Shown: positions 33,516 to 42,584, counted from the first letter of the stretch. The stretch: 64,000 nt of DNA from Gemmatimonadota bacterium (GCA_040388625.1 JAZKBK010000002.1:248001-312000), one strand, 5' to 3'. The notes: a model not told the origin generated them from the sequence alone. Numbers and translations: made by a program.

Positions 33516-33590
33516 GGGGACGGAGTAGGGACGGAGTGGGGACGGAGTGGGGACGGAGTGGGGACGGAGTAGGGACGGAGTGGGGACGGA
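33516..33590. repeat. 11-bp tandem repeat array
   Basis: Six full copies and one partial copy of (G/A)GGGACGGAGT start four bases after the PD40 stop. Copies 2 and 6 begin with A, the others with G. There are no spacers, so this is a short variable-number repeat rather than a CRISPR. Confidence 0.95.
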
Positions 33591-33695
33591 CTCCGGAGGA
33601 ACTTTCTGCCGGGGGGCGGACTTCGCTCGGACCCGGGACCGAGCCCCAATCCATATTTCCCAGGCCGAGTTTACCGTCATCCCCCGACAACAGCC

Positions 33696-33890
33696 TTATT
33701 CCTTCGTCTCGCTATCCCGGTCGATTTCCGCGAATTTGTCGCGATCCTGTTTCGATACTGGCCCTGTCTTGGCGCTGTGATGGATCTGATCGACCTCTTC
33801 CTTGTTCTCCTCGATCAGATGCTCGTCCGTCGGGTGGAACTTGCGATCGGTCGCTGGCACCAATCGCTGGCCCTTGTATGATTGCGTCAC
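33696..33890 (-). CDS. Small charged hypothetical protein, 64 aa
   Basis: The frame starts at GTG 33890 and encodes a very hydrophilic peptide (PTDEHLIEENKEEVDQIHHS, then KQDRDKFAEIDRDSETKE). Composition and lack of hydrophobic core suggest an intrinsically disordered or helical protein rather than random sequence. No family is recognised. It lies upstream-adjacent to nothing obvious on its strand: the ABC-F gene ends at 33978, 88 bases before its start, so it may be the tail of that transcript. Confidence 0.45.
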   Translation of the reverse strand: MTQSYKGQRLVPATDRKFHPTDEHLIEENKEEVDQIHHSAKTGPVSKQDRDKFAEIDRDSETKE

Positions 33891-33977
33891 TCGTCAATCC
33901 TCGCTTTAAGGTTTTTACCAGAAAGCGTTCACGATGCGTGCCGAGGCTACCACTTTCGATCGTTTGTGGGCAGGCCG

Positions 33978-35960
33978 TCAGCCTGCCGAGCTGTCCACCA
34001 GACTCGTCCATTCCTCGAGAGCCCGGTCCAGACTGCGCCGCACACGATCGAGATCCTTGCCCAACTTCACCGCGCGCGCAGCCCCGTCGGTCGTCCCGTA
34101 TAGCGAGGGATCCTCGAGGGTTCGAGTCAGTTCAGCTACCTGCGCTTCGAGCTCCTCGACCCGGGATTCGGCCTCTTCTGCGCTCCGTTTCATGTCCCGC
34201 TTCGACGCGCGTTCCTTCTCCATGTCGGACTCGTGTCGCCGGGTTTTCTGCTTCTCGCGTACCCGGCGAAGACCCTCTTCCTCCTCTGCGCTGACCCGGG
34301 CTGCATGCTCGCGCTCCTCGCTCGCTACTTCCCATTCGGCAAAGGTGCCGGCGAAGTCGGTGACATGCGTGTCGTGCAGGACCCAGACGCGCGTGCACAG
34401 AGCCCTCAGCAGCGCGCGGTCATGGCTCACGAGGATTACCGTCCCCTCGTAACCCTCGATCGCATCCTCGATCGCCTCGATCGATTCGACGTCGAGGTGA
34501 TTGGTCGGCTCGTCGAAGATCAGCAGGTTCGCTCGCGACAGCATCATCATCGCGAGAGCGACACGCGCCCGCTCTCCGCCTGACAGCGTCGCCGCGGTTC
34601 GGGCAGTCTCCTCACCCGAGAAGCCGAAGCGGCCCAGGTGACCGTAGACCAGTCCACGCTCCCACTGTGGACGCATGTCGCTGATGACGTTGTACAGCGT
34701 CTTGTCACTCGGCACCTGCGCCATGTCCTGCCTGTAGTACTCCACTGTGATGGAGCCGCCCATCCTGAGTACCCCTGCCTGCGGCGCCCTGTCTCCGATC
34801 AGCGTCTTCAGAAAGGTCGATTTCCCGGCGCCGTTTGGACCAACGATCCCCAGCCGGTCTCCGCGATTGACGACCGATGTCAGGTCGCTGATCAGCGTCC
34901 GACCATCGACTCCCACGGTGACGTGGTCCGCGACGACCACCTGATCGCCGCCGCGCTCGAGCGTCTGGAGCCGCAGCGCCATCGTACCGCTCTCGCCCGG
35001 CGGCGGGCTCAACCGGCCCACCCGCTCCAGGCGCTTGCGGCGCCCCTTCGCCTGCTTGGAATTCTGGCCAGCGATGTTACGCCGGATGTAATCCTCCTCC
35101 TCGGCAATCACACGCGACTGCTTCGAGAAGGCGCGTTGCGCCGCTAACCGGCGCTCCGCACGCTGGCGAACGAATTCCTCGTAACCGCAAGCGTAGGCCG
35201 TGGCTGTGCCCGCCTCGAAGTGAAGCATATGATCCGCCACCTCCGCGAGAAACGCGCGGTCGTGGCTTACGAGCAGGATCGTCTTGTCGGTCTCACGCAG
35301 GTACGACTCCAGCCATGCGGTCGTATCCAGATCGAGATGGTTGGTGGGCTCGTCCAGAAGAAGGACTTCTGCCGTGCTCACCAGCTGTCTCGCAAGTCCA
35401 ACTCGGCCGCGCTCTCCGCCGCTCAGGTGAGCGAGCGGCCGCGTGCGCGACTCCACGGGATCGAACCCAAGCCCGTGCAGCACGGCGTCGACGCGCGGCG
35501 CGAACGTATATCCACCTTCGCGCTCGAACCGTTCGAGATCGCGCGAATAGCGGTCCAGATCACGCTCCGTGCACGCCTCACCGAGCTCGCCCAGTCGATT
35601 CGCCTGATCCGCGAGAGATTTCTCCAGTGCCAGCAGTTCCGCGAAGGGGCCGGCTGCTGCCTCCCATACCGTGGTCGCGCCCTCGAAATCCCGATGCTGA
35701 TCCAGCACCGAGATCTTCATCGTGGGAGACTTCGCCACCGCCCCTGAAGTGGGACGCAGCTCACCGGTGATCAGCTTGAACAGCGTGGTCTTTCCCGTAC
35801 CATTGCGCCCGACAATGCCCCACCGCTCGCCCTCGGCGACGGTGAACGTGATGTCCTTGAATAATGTCGTCGCGCCAAATTCTACCGACGCGTTGGAGAC
35901 GGATATGAGAGTCAACTTTGATTCTTGCTTAACGTGGTTACGAGCCGAAATGTAAACCAC
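33978..35960 (-). CDS. ABC-F family ATPase
   Basis: The ~660-residue protein has two ABC domains without membrane segments. The first has Walker A GRNGTGKTTLF, signature LSGGERGRVGLARQL and Walker B VLLLDEPTNHLD. The second has GPNGAGKSTFL, LSGGERARVALAMMM and LLIFDEPTNHLD. An arm/linker (QSRVIAEEEDYIRRN...RRKRLERV) separates them, and a charged coiled-coil C-terminus follows. ABC-F proteins act on ribosomes; the C-terminal coiled coil resembles Uup. GTG 35960 is given; an in-frame TTG at 35915 just before LTLISVSNASVEFG is a likely alternative. Confidence 0.93.
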   Translation of the reverse strand: MVYISARNHVKQESKLTLISVSNASVEFGATTLFKDITFTVAEGERWGIVGRNGTGKTTLFKLITGELRPTSGAVAKSPTMKISVLDQHRDFEGATTVWEAAAGPFAELLALEKSLADQANRLGELGEACTERDLDRYSRDLERFEREGGYTFAPRVDAVLHGLGFDPVESRTRPLAHLSGGERGRVGLARQLVSTAEVLLLDEPTNHLDLDTTAWLESYLRETDKTILLVSHDRAFLAEVADHMLHFEAGTATAYACGYEEFVRQRAERRLAAQRAFSKQSRVIAEEEDYIRRNIAGQNSKQAKGRRKRLERVGRLSPPPGESGTMALRLQTLERGGDQVVVADHVTVGVDGRTLISDLTSVVNRGDRLGIVGPNGAGKSTFLKTLIGDRAPQAGVLRMGGSITVEYYRQDMAQVPSDKTLYNVISDMRPQWERGLVYGHLGRFGFSGEETARTAATLSGGERARVALAMMMLSRANLLIFDEPTNHLDVESIEAIEDAIEGYEGTVILVSHDRALLRALCTRVWVLHDTHVTDFAGTFAEWEVASEEREHAARVSAEEEEGLRRVREKQKTRRHESDMEKERASKRDMKRSAEEAESRVEELEAQVAELTRTLEDPSLYGTTDGAARAVKLGKDLDRVRRSLDRALEEWTSLVDSSAG

Positions 35961-36007
35961 GTATTCAAATGGCCGGTCGCATGGCTCGTTTGAGGCAGCG
36001 GCTCATG

Positions 36008-36361
36008 TCACCCGGCAGATGCAACCCATGACTTCCACTCCGTCTCGGCGAGGCCTATGGTGACCTTCTGGCCGAAACGCACCATCGGCTGCATCAGCAG
36101 GAGCGGCTCCTCCGCGAGCTTCGCGAGCCAACTGTCGTCGCCCATGCGCGCATGCTGCAATCCGAGATCGAGATAACGCGGCGATTTTTTGTCGATGAGA
36201 GATCCGACTCCGAACTTCTGAGCGAATCGCCTCAACTCTCCCAGCGAGGCTGCGCGCTCGTTCAGGTCCACGAAGTGAATCTTCACTCGTCGTTCGGTAA
36301 AGAACCGCTGCGCCTTTCGCGTGTCGGCACTCTTCTTCGTGCCGAAGATTTGCACTTCCAT
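36008..36361 (-). CDS. ArsC-fold protein lacking the catalytic cysteine
   Basis: The 117-residue product has the thioredoxin-like ArsC/Spx/YffB layout: MEVQIFGTKKSADTRKAQRF, then VKIHFVDLNERAASLGELRRF and a C-terminal LLLMQPMVRFGQKVTIGLAETEW. The position of the reactive Cys (as in YGxxxCxxxRKA) is Ser in GTKKSADTRKA, so classical arsenate reduction is unlikely. Its ATG is only 18 bases from the divergent YheT-like gene, with no room for separate promoters. A regulatory or binding role is possible. Confidence 0.75.
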   Translation of the reverse strand: MEVQIFGTKKSADTRKAQRFFTERRVKIHFVDLNERAASLGELRRFAQKFGVGSLIDKKSPRYLDLGLQHARMGDDSWLAKLAEEPLLLMQPMVRFGQKVTIGLAETEWKSWVASAG

Positions 36362-36379
36362 CCTCGCTAATTTAACGAG

Positions 36380-37411
36380 ATGAGTGACGTTTCCATTCGT
36401 TATAGATCCGCCTGGTGGGTGCCTGGTACGCACGCGCAGACGCTGTGGGGTAAGCTCGTCCGCCGCCAACAGTTGGTACCGACGCGCTTGGAGCGATGGG
36501 AAACGCCGGATGACGACTTCCTCGAAATCCATCGACTCGATGCACCAGCAACGCCGGGTAATGATCGCGCCCACATACCGCACGTGCTGCTTCTGCACGG
36601 ACTCGAAGGCTCCATCCACTCCCATTACGCACAGGCGTTGCTCGCCGAGATGCAGCGCCGCGGATGGAGCGCCGATCTGCTGATATGGCGTTCGTGCGGA
36701 AGCGAGCCCAATCGTGCGCGCCGTTTCTACCACTCCGGCGAGACAGGCGACCTTGCATTCGTGCTTCGCCGAATTGCGCTCAATCGCCCAAACGCGCCAC
36801 TCGCCGTCGCTGGCGTGTCGCTCGGCGGAAATATTCTGCTCAAGTACCTCGGCCAAGAACGAGAGAAAGCGAACGCGCCGTTGGTTGCCGCAGCTACCGT
36901 ATCAGTCCCGTTCGATCTCGGACGCGGCTCCGATTGCATCAACCGCGGCTTCTCACGTCTGTATCAGAAGTATTTTCTCGACTCGCTCAAGCAGAAGGCG
37001 ATCGAAAAACAATCACGATACCCGGACCTGCCAACGGCCGATCGCATAAATGCCATCACCACCCTGCGTGGCTTCGACGACGCCGTTACCGCACCCGTCC
37101 ACGGCTTCGATGACGCGATAGATTATTACACGCGCTCGAGCTCCATTCAGTATCTGCACGCAGTCACAGTGGACACGCTCCTTCTCAATGCCGTGGATGA
37201 TCCGTTCCTGCCACCCGATGTTCTTGTGGAAGTCTCTCGTATAGCGGAGCAGAATCCCCACTTGATACTGGACTTTCCGAGGGGAGGCGGTCATGCTGGA
37301 TTCGTCGGAGGCTGGAATCCATTCCGTCCCGTGTACTATCTCGAGCGACGGGTCGGTGACTTCTTCGCCGAAAAGTTCGCGTTGGCTGCACGAAGTCAGG
37401 TCAACCCTTAA
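36380..37411 (+). CDS. YheT-family alpha/beta hydrolase
   Basis: The 343-residue product belongs to the YheT/EMB8 branch of alpha/beta hydrolases. It has WWVPGTHAQTLWG at the start, HVLLLHGLEGSIHSHY, the nucleophile elbow AGVSLGGNILLKYL, an acid in AVDDPFLPP and the catalytic His in GGGHAGFVGG. The physiological substrate (ester or lipid) is unknown. There is no signal peptide. The ATG is 18 bases from the divergent ArsC-like start. The exported DLH-type hydrolase follows 13 bases after its stop, so they may be cotranscribed. Confidence 0.9.
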   Translation: MSDVSIRYRSAWWVPGTHAQTLWGKLVRRQQLVPTRLERWETPDDDFLEIHRLDAPATPGNDRAHIPHVLLLHGLEGSIHSHYAQALLAEMQRRGWSADLLIWRSCGSEPNRARRFYHSGETGDLAFVLRRIALNRPNAPLAVAGVSLGGNILLKYLGQEREKANAPLVAAATVSVPFDLGRGSDCINRGFSRLYQKYFLDSLKQKAIEKQSRYPDLPTADRINAITTLRGFDDAVTAPVHGFDDAIDYYTRSSSIQYLHAVTVDTLLLNAVDDPFLPPDVLVEVSRIAEQNPHLILDFPRGGGHAGFVGGWNPFRPVYYLERRVGDFFAEKFALAARSQVNP

Positions 37412-37424
37412 CCGAACATCACTC

Positions 37425-38315
37425 ATGCGCATCATTACTGCACTGGTAAGCTCGGTACTCATTGCGGTACCATCCCTGATGTTGGCGCAAGGTGGGATGA
37501 CACACGACATGTCCTCGCATGATATGTCCATGCACGCATCGGCAAACGCGGCTGACGATACCACGCTTCCGCCGGACGCAGAGCATTCACTTGCGCGCCT
37601 CGACGCATCGCCGCGACACGGTCAGTGGGTAATGCTCAAGACGTCGACGGGCGATTCGCTCCACGCCTGGATTGTCTATCCGGAACGTGCAACCAAGGCG
37701 CCCGTTGTCGTCGTCATCCACGAGATATTCGGCATGAGCACATGGATTCGCGCAGTCACGGATCAGCTCGCCAAGGAAGGCTACATCGCGATCGCCCCGG
37801 ATCTCATACCCGGTGGAAAGATTCCCGCAGGCGCCGATACACTCACGAATCAGGAAGGCGTGGCCGCTGTCTCCAAACTCAACCCGGCCAACGTGCAGGC
37901 CGGTATTACCGCCGCGGCGAACTACGCGATGGGACTTCCATCGGCACTGCACAAATACGGAGTCGTGGGCTTCTGCTGGGGCGGCACCGCTTCATTCGCA
38001 CACGCCGTCGTCTCACCATCCCTCGGCGCATCCGTCGTGTACTACGGAACCTCGCCGAGCGCAGCGGATCTGATGTCTGTCAGGGCGCCCGTGCTCGGGT
38101 TGTACGGCGGCAGTGATGCGCGGGTTGTTGCAACGATGCCCCCCGCCGACTCGGCGATGAAGGCGATGCACAAGACTTACGAGCCGCACATCTTCGAAGG
38201 CGCGGGCCATGGCTTCCTCAGAGCGCAGATGGGCAACAATGGCGCGAACATGACCGCAACACAGAAGGCATGGCCCGCAACAATCGCGTGGTTCCGAAAG
38301 TATCTTGGTTCATGA
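37425..38315 (+). CDS. Secreted dienelactone hydrolase-family protein
   Basis: The ~296-residue product starts at ATG 37425 with a signal peptide (MRIITALVSSVLIAVPSLMLAQ), then a Met/His-rich spacer (MTHDMSSHDMSMH) that might bind metal. The DLH domain follows with VVVIHEIFGMSTWIRAVTDQLA, nucleophile Cys in GFCWGGTASF, Asp in YGGSDARV and His in GAGHGFLRAQ. It is probably a periplasmic carboxylesterase. The stop overlaps the next gene (ATGA). Confidence 0.9.
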   Translation: MRIITALVSSVLIAVPSLMLAQGGMTHDMSSHDMSMHASANAADDTTLPPDAEHSLARLDASPRHGQWVMLKTSTGDSLHAWIVYPERATKAPVVVVIHEIFGMSTWIRAVTDQLAKEGYIAIAPDLIPGGKIPAGADTLTNQEGVAAVSKLNPANVQAGITAAANYAMGLPSALHKYGVVGFCWGGTASFAHAVVSPSLGASVVYYGTSPSAADLMSVRAPVLGLYGGSDARVVATMPPADSAMKAMHKTYEPHIFEGAGHGFLRAQMGNNGANMTATQKAWPATIAWFRKYLGS

Positions 38316-38866
38316 TGTCGCTGCGCGAAACTGAGATTGTCTTTTACGCCGTCGTCTTCGGCGCCGGGTTGTTCATCGGCGTTTATGCAATGCTGCACGG
38401 CACGGTCCGCAAGGGACACGAGCCAGGCGCGATAAGATTTCCGATGGCCGGTTTCAACACGCCGGTCATCGGTGCAGCGCTTGGAGCATTCGGAGCAGTT
38501 GGTTACTTGGCAACGAAATATTCGCAATATGATACTATTATCATATTGATCGCTGCTCTCGTAGCCGGAGCCGCCGGCTGGTCAGGCATGACGGTCCTCA
38601 TGGCCAAGTGGGCACTACGCGGATCGCTCAATGACCCGCACGAGGAAATCGAGGAGCTGCAGGGAACCGTCGCGACCGTTACGCAACCCATTACGCCGAC
38701 CGAACTCGGCGAAATTTCGTTCTCGTTCCGCGGATCGCCGACACGCGCCCCAGCACGCAGCATCGCCGGCGACGCAGTCGCCACAGGGACCGAAGTCGTC
38801 ATCGACAAGATCGAGAACGGTATCGCCGACGTCGAACGGTGGTCCATCGTGGAACAGCGCCTGTAG
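38312..38866 (+). CDS. NfeD-like membrane protein with OB-fold domain
   Basis: The ~184-residue product starts at ATG 38312, overlapping the preceding stop. Two to three membrane helices are visible (VFYAVVFGAGLFIGVYAML, VIGAALGAFGAVGYLA, IIILIAALVAGAAGWSGMTVLM). A soluble C-terminal part follows (EELQGTVATVTQPI...GTEVVIDKIENGIADVERW), which has the strand pattern of the NfeD/YuaF OB-fold. Such proteins usually assist flotillins or membrane proteases; no partner is adjacent. Confidence 0.7.
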   Translation: MMSLRETEIVFYAVVFGAGLFIGVYAMLHGTVRKGHEPGAIRFPMAGFNTPVIGAALGAFGAVGYLATKYSQYDTIIILIAALVAGAAGWSGMTVLMAKWALRGSLNDPHEEIEELQGTVATVTQPITPTELGEISFSFRGSPTRAPARSIAGDAVATGTEVVIDKIENGIADVERWSIVEQRL

Positions 38867-38880
38867 GGCGCGGATTCTTC

Positions 38881-38958
38881 CGCGCCTGGCCCATTTACGC
38901 GTTATCGAAATCAGCGATCACCGGACGTATCCGCGCCTGGCCCCTTAACGCGTTATCG
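38881..38958. repeat. Imperfect direct repeat, 51-bp period
   Basis: CGCGCCTGGCCC-TTTACGCGTTATCG occurs at 38881-38907 and again at 38932-38958, with two mismatches over 27 bases. The copies lie between the NfeD-like gene and the convergent P19-like lipoprotein gene. Function unknown. Confidence 0.7.
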
Positions 38959-39042
38959 GATTTGGATCAACGCCGCGTCGATGCGTCGCGCACCGCACCT
39001 GTCCCTATACGCGCGATCGGAATCCGATCAGCACATCGTGCG

Positions 39043-40296
39043 TTACCGCGCCCCCGCAACATCGAACCGAACGTTACGCACCGTCACGTCAACAGCCTTG
39101 TTGAACTTCCTGAGCGCCGTGCTCCCAAATCTCCGAAACGCAGGAGCGTCCGCACGTATGCGCACTGTGTATCGCCCGTTTCCGGGAACCGGCACGTTCA
39201 AGCCGTAATGATTCATCCACGGATGCCACGTAAACGGCATCAGGTACGTGTCGATCTCTCGCCTGCGTGAATCCAGAATTGTAGCGCGCACCTTCAACCC
39301 GGGTATGAACCGCCCCGTGGTTGCATCACGTATGCTCACGTCGAGATGAGCAACCGGTCCAATGTTACCGTTCGGGCTGTCATAGCTCAGCTGTCCATTC
39401 CGAGCCTCCCATGTTCCGCGCGCAGCCTGTACCACCACAGCTACCTTGTAATCACCTGAGCGCACCTGGGATCCGCTAACGTCGGCACTGCGCAACATTT
39501 CTGAAAGCGGCCGATCGATCACATCACCTTCCTCACGTGCAAGACTCACTGTCTGGCGTGACTCGCCGCGCGCCAGACGCTCCGATGCCACCGCAAGTGA
39601 ATCCGGCGAAACGACGACGTGCGTGAATCTCGTCATCACCTTCCCGATGAACCGATCACCGTTGACCTGATCGTGCCTGCCATACGTCGGCATCGAGATG
39701 TACACGCGCAACGTGAATGGACTCGACGGAAGAACGAGGTTCTCCCCATACCGATTGAGAATCGGATGCCACTCGAATGGAAGCAGGGCACTCCGTTCGT
39801 CGCCGGAATCCTCGTCGTGCAGCACCGCACGAACTTCCAGCCCCTGAACCATCCGTCCGTCCGCTGCGTCTCGTACCACTACCGCAACGTGCGCCGATCC
39901 CGGCACGACTGTCGTATGATGCGCTGGCAGATTCGGCTGAGCAGCTTCGAGATCGTAGTAGTCGTCGGCCGGCGTTATCAGGTAGGTGGTGAGGTATTCG
40001 CCAGCCGCCATATCACCGCTTGCTGCCGCTTCCTCGCCTTTGACCCAATCCACTTCGCGACCCAGTGCCTTGCCCTCATCCAGCGCGCGATCGAGTTGCG
40101 AGGACGTTGCATCTTCGCTTTCCCGAAGCGATGGCATCACAGGCGGAGTCGGGATTTCTACCGGAACGACGCGCGCAGCCACTTTGGCTGGCTCCGATTT
40201 CGGAAAGGGCGCAGCGACCTGAGTACGCGCAGCGCAGCCTGCACACACGGCAACGACAATCACGCCGACGATTGATACGTACCCACGCGTTGGCAT
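39043..40296 (-). CDS. Lipoprotein with two P19/Tp34-like domains
   Basis: The start at ATG 40296 gives a lipoprotein signal (YVSIVGVIVVAVCAGC); a GTG at 40320 is also possible. Two homologous domains follow. Domain 1 has GLEVRAVLHDEDSGDE, LLPFEWHPILNRYGENLVLP and FTLRVYISMP. Domain 2 has GLKVRATILDSRRREID, LMPFTWHPWMNHYGLNVPVP and YTVRIRADAP. This 'P..WHP..N.YG.N...P...Y.V.' pattern resembles the periplasmic iron/copper-binding P19 family (pfam10634-type). The second domain keeps the HYG histidine and a nearby Met; the first has RYG. Iron uptake assistance is an inference. Confidence 0.7.
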   Translation of the reverse strand: MPTRGYVSIVGVIVVAVCAGCAARTQVAAPFPKSEPAKVAARVVPVEIPTPPVMPSLRESEDATSSQLDRALDEGKALGREVDWVKGEEAAASGDMAAGEYLTTYLITPADDYYDLEAAQPNLPAHHTTVVPGSAHVAVVVRDAADGRMVQGLEVRAVLHDEDSGDERSALLPFEWHPILNRYGENLVLPSSPFTLRVYISMPTYGRHDQVNGDRFIGKVMTRFTHVVVSPDSLAVASERLARGESRQTVSLAREEGDVIDRPLSEMLRSADVSGSQVRSGDYKVAVVVQAARGTWEARNGQLSYDSPNGNIGPVAHLDVSIRDATTGRFIPGLKVRATILDSRRREIDTYLMPFTWHPWMNHYGLNVPVPGNGRYTVRIRADAPAFRRFGSTALRKFNKAVDVTVRNVRFDVAGAR

Positions 40297-40327
40297 CGCG
40301 GCGCGTGGCCAGCGTGTCACTATCAGG

Positions 40328-40612
40328 TCAAGCAGATGTTACGAATACGCCAATCCATTCAGGCCAGTTTCCACTGAGCTCGAAGAAGTCGTCGAAGTAG
40401 CGAAGTCCGATCGTTTCCAGCTGAATCACCAGATCGCTCAACATGTCGTCTGATGGCAGCGGGCCGATCGCTATCAATCCTCCTTCGACCATGAATTCTT
40501 CATCGGTCAGATTGAAGCGCACATCGATGGCGTGGCGCTCGAGCCCCACGCGCTCGAACGCTTCGCGCCGGATGAAGACCGTAGGACGGTCACGAGTAAC
40601 GGAGATCGGCAT
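40328..40612 (-). CDS. Hypothetical acidic protein, 94 aa
   Basis: The 94-residue product (FIRREAFERVGLERHAIDVR, LTDEEFMVEGGLIAIGPL) ends with a run of aromatic residues (RYFDDFFELSGNWPEWIGVF). It has no signal peptide or known motif. The composition is protein-like and the frame lies just upstream of the P19-like lipoprotein gene on the same strand, with its stop 31 bases before that ATG. No function is assigned. Confidence 0.6.
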   Translation of the reverse strand: MPISVTRDRPTVFIRREAFERVGLERHAIDVRFNLTDEEFMVEGGLIAIGPLPSDDMLSDLVIQLETIGLRYFDDFFELSGNWPEWIGVFVTSA

Positions 40613-40661
40613 GGTCCAAAGTTAGTGGTGTGCCCTACATTTATAACGGGACGCCACCACC

Positions 40662-42584
40662 ATGCAAAGTTTTGAATCCTCGTTTGACGTAATCGTCATA
40701 GGCGCCGGCCACGCGGGCACCGAAGCGGCCGTTGCCGCTGCGCGGCTCGGTGCATCCGTCGCCCTCATCACCAGCGCGCTCGAAACTATAGGGCAGATGT
40801 CCTGCAATCCGGCCATCGGCGGGGTTGCCAAGGGCACCGTGGTCCGTGAAGTGGACGCACTCGGCGGAATCATGGGCCGAGCCACCGATCTGGCCTCATT
40901 GCAGTTCCGGATGCTCAATCGGAGCAAGGGACCGGCAGTATGGTCTCCCCGCGCGCAGTGCGATCGCGGCCTCTACCGTAGGGCAGCACGCAGCCTCATC
41001 GAGGAACAGCCCAACCTTCAGACCATCCAGGGTACTGTCGCCCGGCTCATCATGGATGAGGCCGGTGCAACCGTACGCGGTGCGGAGACGCTCGAAGGCA
41101 GGAAGTTCGGCGCGCGCTGCGTCGTGATTACCGCCGGTACGTTTCTGAGAGGGCGCATCCACATCGGTACGGAAATGAGCCTTTCCGGCGGTAGAGCCGG
41201 TGAGTCCGCCACTACCCATCTCGCCGAACAGCTCGAGCGTGCTGGACTTACGGTGGAAAGGTTCAAGACTGGCACGCCGCCCCGCATTGATGGACGGTCT
41301 GTCGATTTCTCGCAGCTCCAGGTCCAGGAAAGCGAAATCAATCAGTTTGATTACTCCTGGTCGCATTTCTGGCCTGTACCACGGTCGACCGCCGCCGGTA
41401 CTCGTCATCCCGCTCAGCTCCCGTGCTGGATCACCTACCTCGGCGCGCCCGGCAAGCAGATAATCGCTGACAACATTGGCAAGTCGGCCATGTACGGCGG
41501 TGCGATTTCCGCCCGAGGCCCACGCTACTGTCCATCCGTCGAGGACAAGATCCTCAGATTTCCGGACGCCGAGCGTCACCAGATATTCCTCGAGCCGGAA
41601 GGTCACGACACGAGCGAGCTCTATGTCAACGGGCTTTCGACCTCACTTCCTGCCGACGTGCAGGTCGAGATCCTCCATAGCATCCCCGGGCTCGAGCGCG
41701 CCCGCATGAACCGCGCGGGCTATGCGATCGAATACGATTACTATCCTCCCACGCAGCTCGACCCGTCGCTGCAGGTCAAGGCCATTGACGGCTTGTACTT
41801 CGCCGGCCAGATCAACGGCACAACGGGCTACGAGGAAGCCGCCGGCCAGGGAGTAGTTGCCGGCCTGAACGCCGGCCTCGCTTGCACAGGTCGAAACCCG
41901 ATCATGCTTGGCCGACACACGTCGTACATCGGAGTCCTGATCGACGATCTCGTGACGCGTGGCGTGGACGAGCCGTACCGCCTGTTCACCTCCCGTTCCG
42001 AGTTTCGCCTTACCGTGCGACAGGACAATGCGATCGAGCGTCTCGCACCCATTGCTCTCGAGTTGGGCCTGTATGACGAGCGGGAGCGTCAGGTCGTCGA
42101 GCGCCGTTTCGCAGCTGATCGCGAGACGCGCAGACTGGCTGAAGAAACCAGCATTCGTCCCGATCAGGCTGCGCCGATCCTGTCCGATATCGATAGCAAC
42201 GCACTGGTGCACTCCGTGAAAATCACCGAAGTCGCACGGCGTCAGAACGTTTCCCTTGCTTCCCTGTTCGCCGCCGTCGGCGTTGGACAGGACCTCGATC
42301 CCGCAGCAGTCCTCTCGACAGAGCTCGAAATCAAGTACGCCGGCTACTTCGACCGCGAGCGTATTCAGGCAGATAAGATCAAGCGGATGGGTGAGTTCTC
42401 CCTCCCGGGAGATCTCGATTATGCTCGAATGGCCTCACTCACTCTCGAAGCGCGCCACAAGCTGACCGCAATTCGACCTCGTTCCCTGGCTCAGGTCTCC
42501 CGTATTCCCGGAGTCAGCCCCAACGACATCCAGAACCTCGTCATAGAAGTCGAGCGACATCACAAGCGGGGCGCTACCAGCTAG
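40662..42584 (+). CDS. mnmG: tRNA U34 carboxymethylaminomethyl-modifying enzyme
   Basis: MnmG (GidA) with MnmE installs the cmnm5 group on wobble uridine of several tRNAs, using FAD, NADH and methylene-THF. The 640-residue product has the FAD dinucleotide motif VIVIGAGHAGTEAAVAAARLG, then SCNPAIGGVAKGTVVREVDALGG. GTFLRGRIHIG, FKTGTPPRIDGRSVDFS and the C-terminal SRIPGVSPNDIQNLVIEVER are also present. Length is normal. mnmE and rsmG, its frequent neighbours, are not in the window, but parA and parB follow 2.6 kb downstream. Confidence 0.97.
   Translation: MQSFESSFDVIVIGAGHAGTEAAVAAARLGASVALITSALETIGQMSCNPAIGGVAKGTVVREVDALGGIMGRATDLASLQFRMLNRSKGPAVWSPRAQCDRGLYRRAARSLIEEQPNLQTIQGTVARLIMDEAGATVRGAETLEGRKFGARCVVITAGTFLRGRIHIGTEMSLSGGRAGESATTHLAEQLERAGLTVERFKTGTPPRIDGRSVDFSQLQVQESEINQFDYSWSHFWPVPRSTAAGTRHPAQLPCWITYLGAPGKQIIADNIGKSAMYGGAISARGPRYCPSVEDKILRFPDAERHQIFLEPEGHDTSELYVNGLSTSLPADVQVEILHSIPGLERARMNRAGYAIEYDYYPPTQLDPSLQVKAIDGLYFAGQINGTTGYEEAAGQGVVAGLNAGLACTGRNPIMLGRHTSYIGVLIDDLVTRGVDEPYRLFTSRSEFRLTVRQDNAIERLAPIALELGLYDERERQVVERRFAADRETRRLAEETSIRPDQAAPILSDIDSNALVHSVKITEVARRQNVSLASLFAAVGVGQDLDPAAVLSTELEIKYAGYFDRERIQADKIKRMGEFSLPGDLDYARMASLTLEARHKLTAIRPRSLAQVSRIPGVSPNDIQNLVIEVERHHKRGATS

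Noticed and set aside
33516-33590. Possible CRISPR array
   Set aside because: The units are contiguous 11-mers without spacers, and no cas genes are present.
33969-33987. GGCAGGC-CGTCA-GCCTGCC hairpin at the ABC-F stop as a terminator
   Set aside because: The stop codon lies in the loop and no T-run follows on the minus strand.
36008-36856. Longer 282-codon version of the ArsC-like gene
   Set aside because: The extra part is antisense to the YheT hydrolase coding region and has no ArsC similarity.
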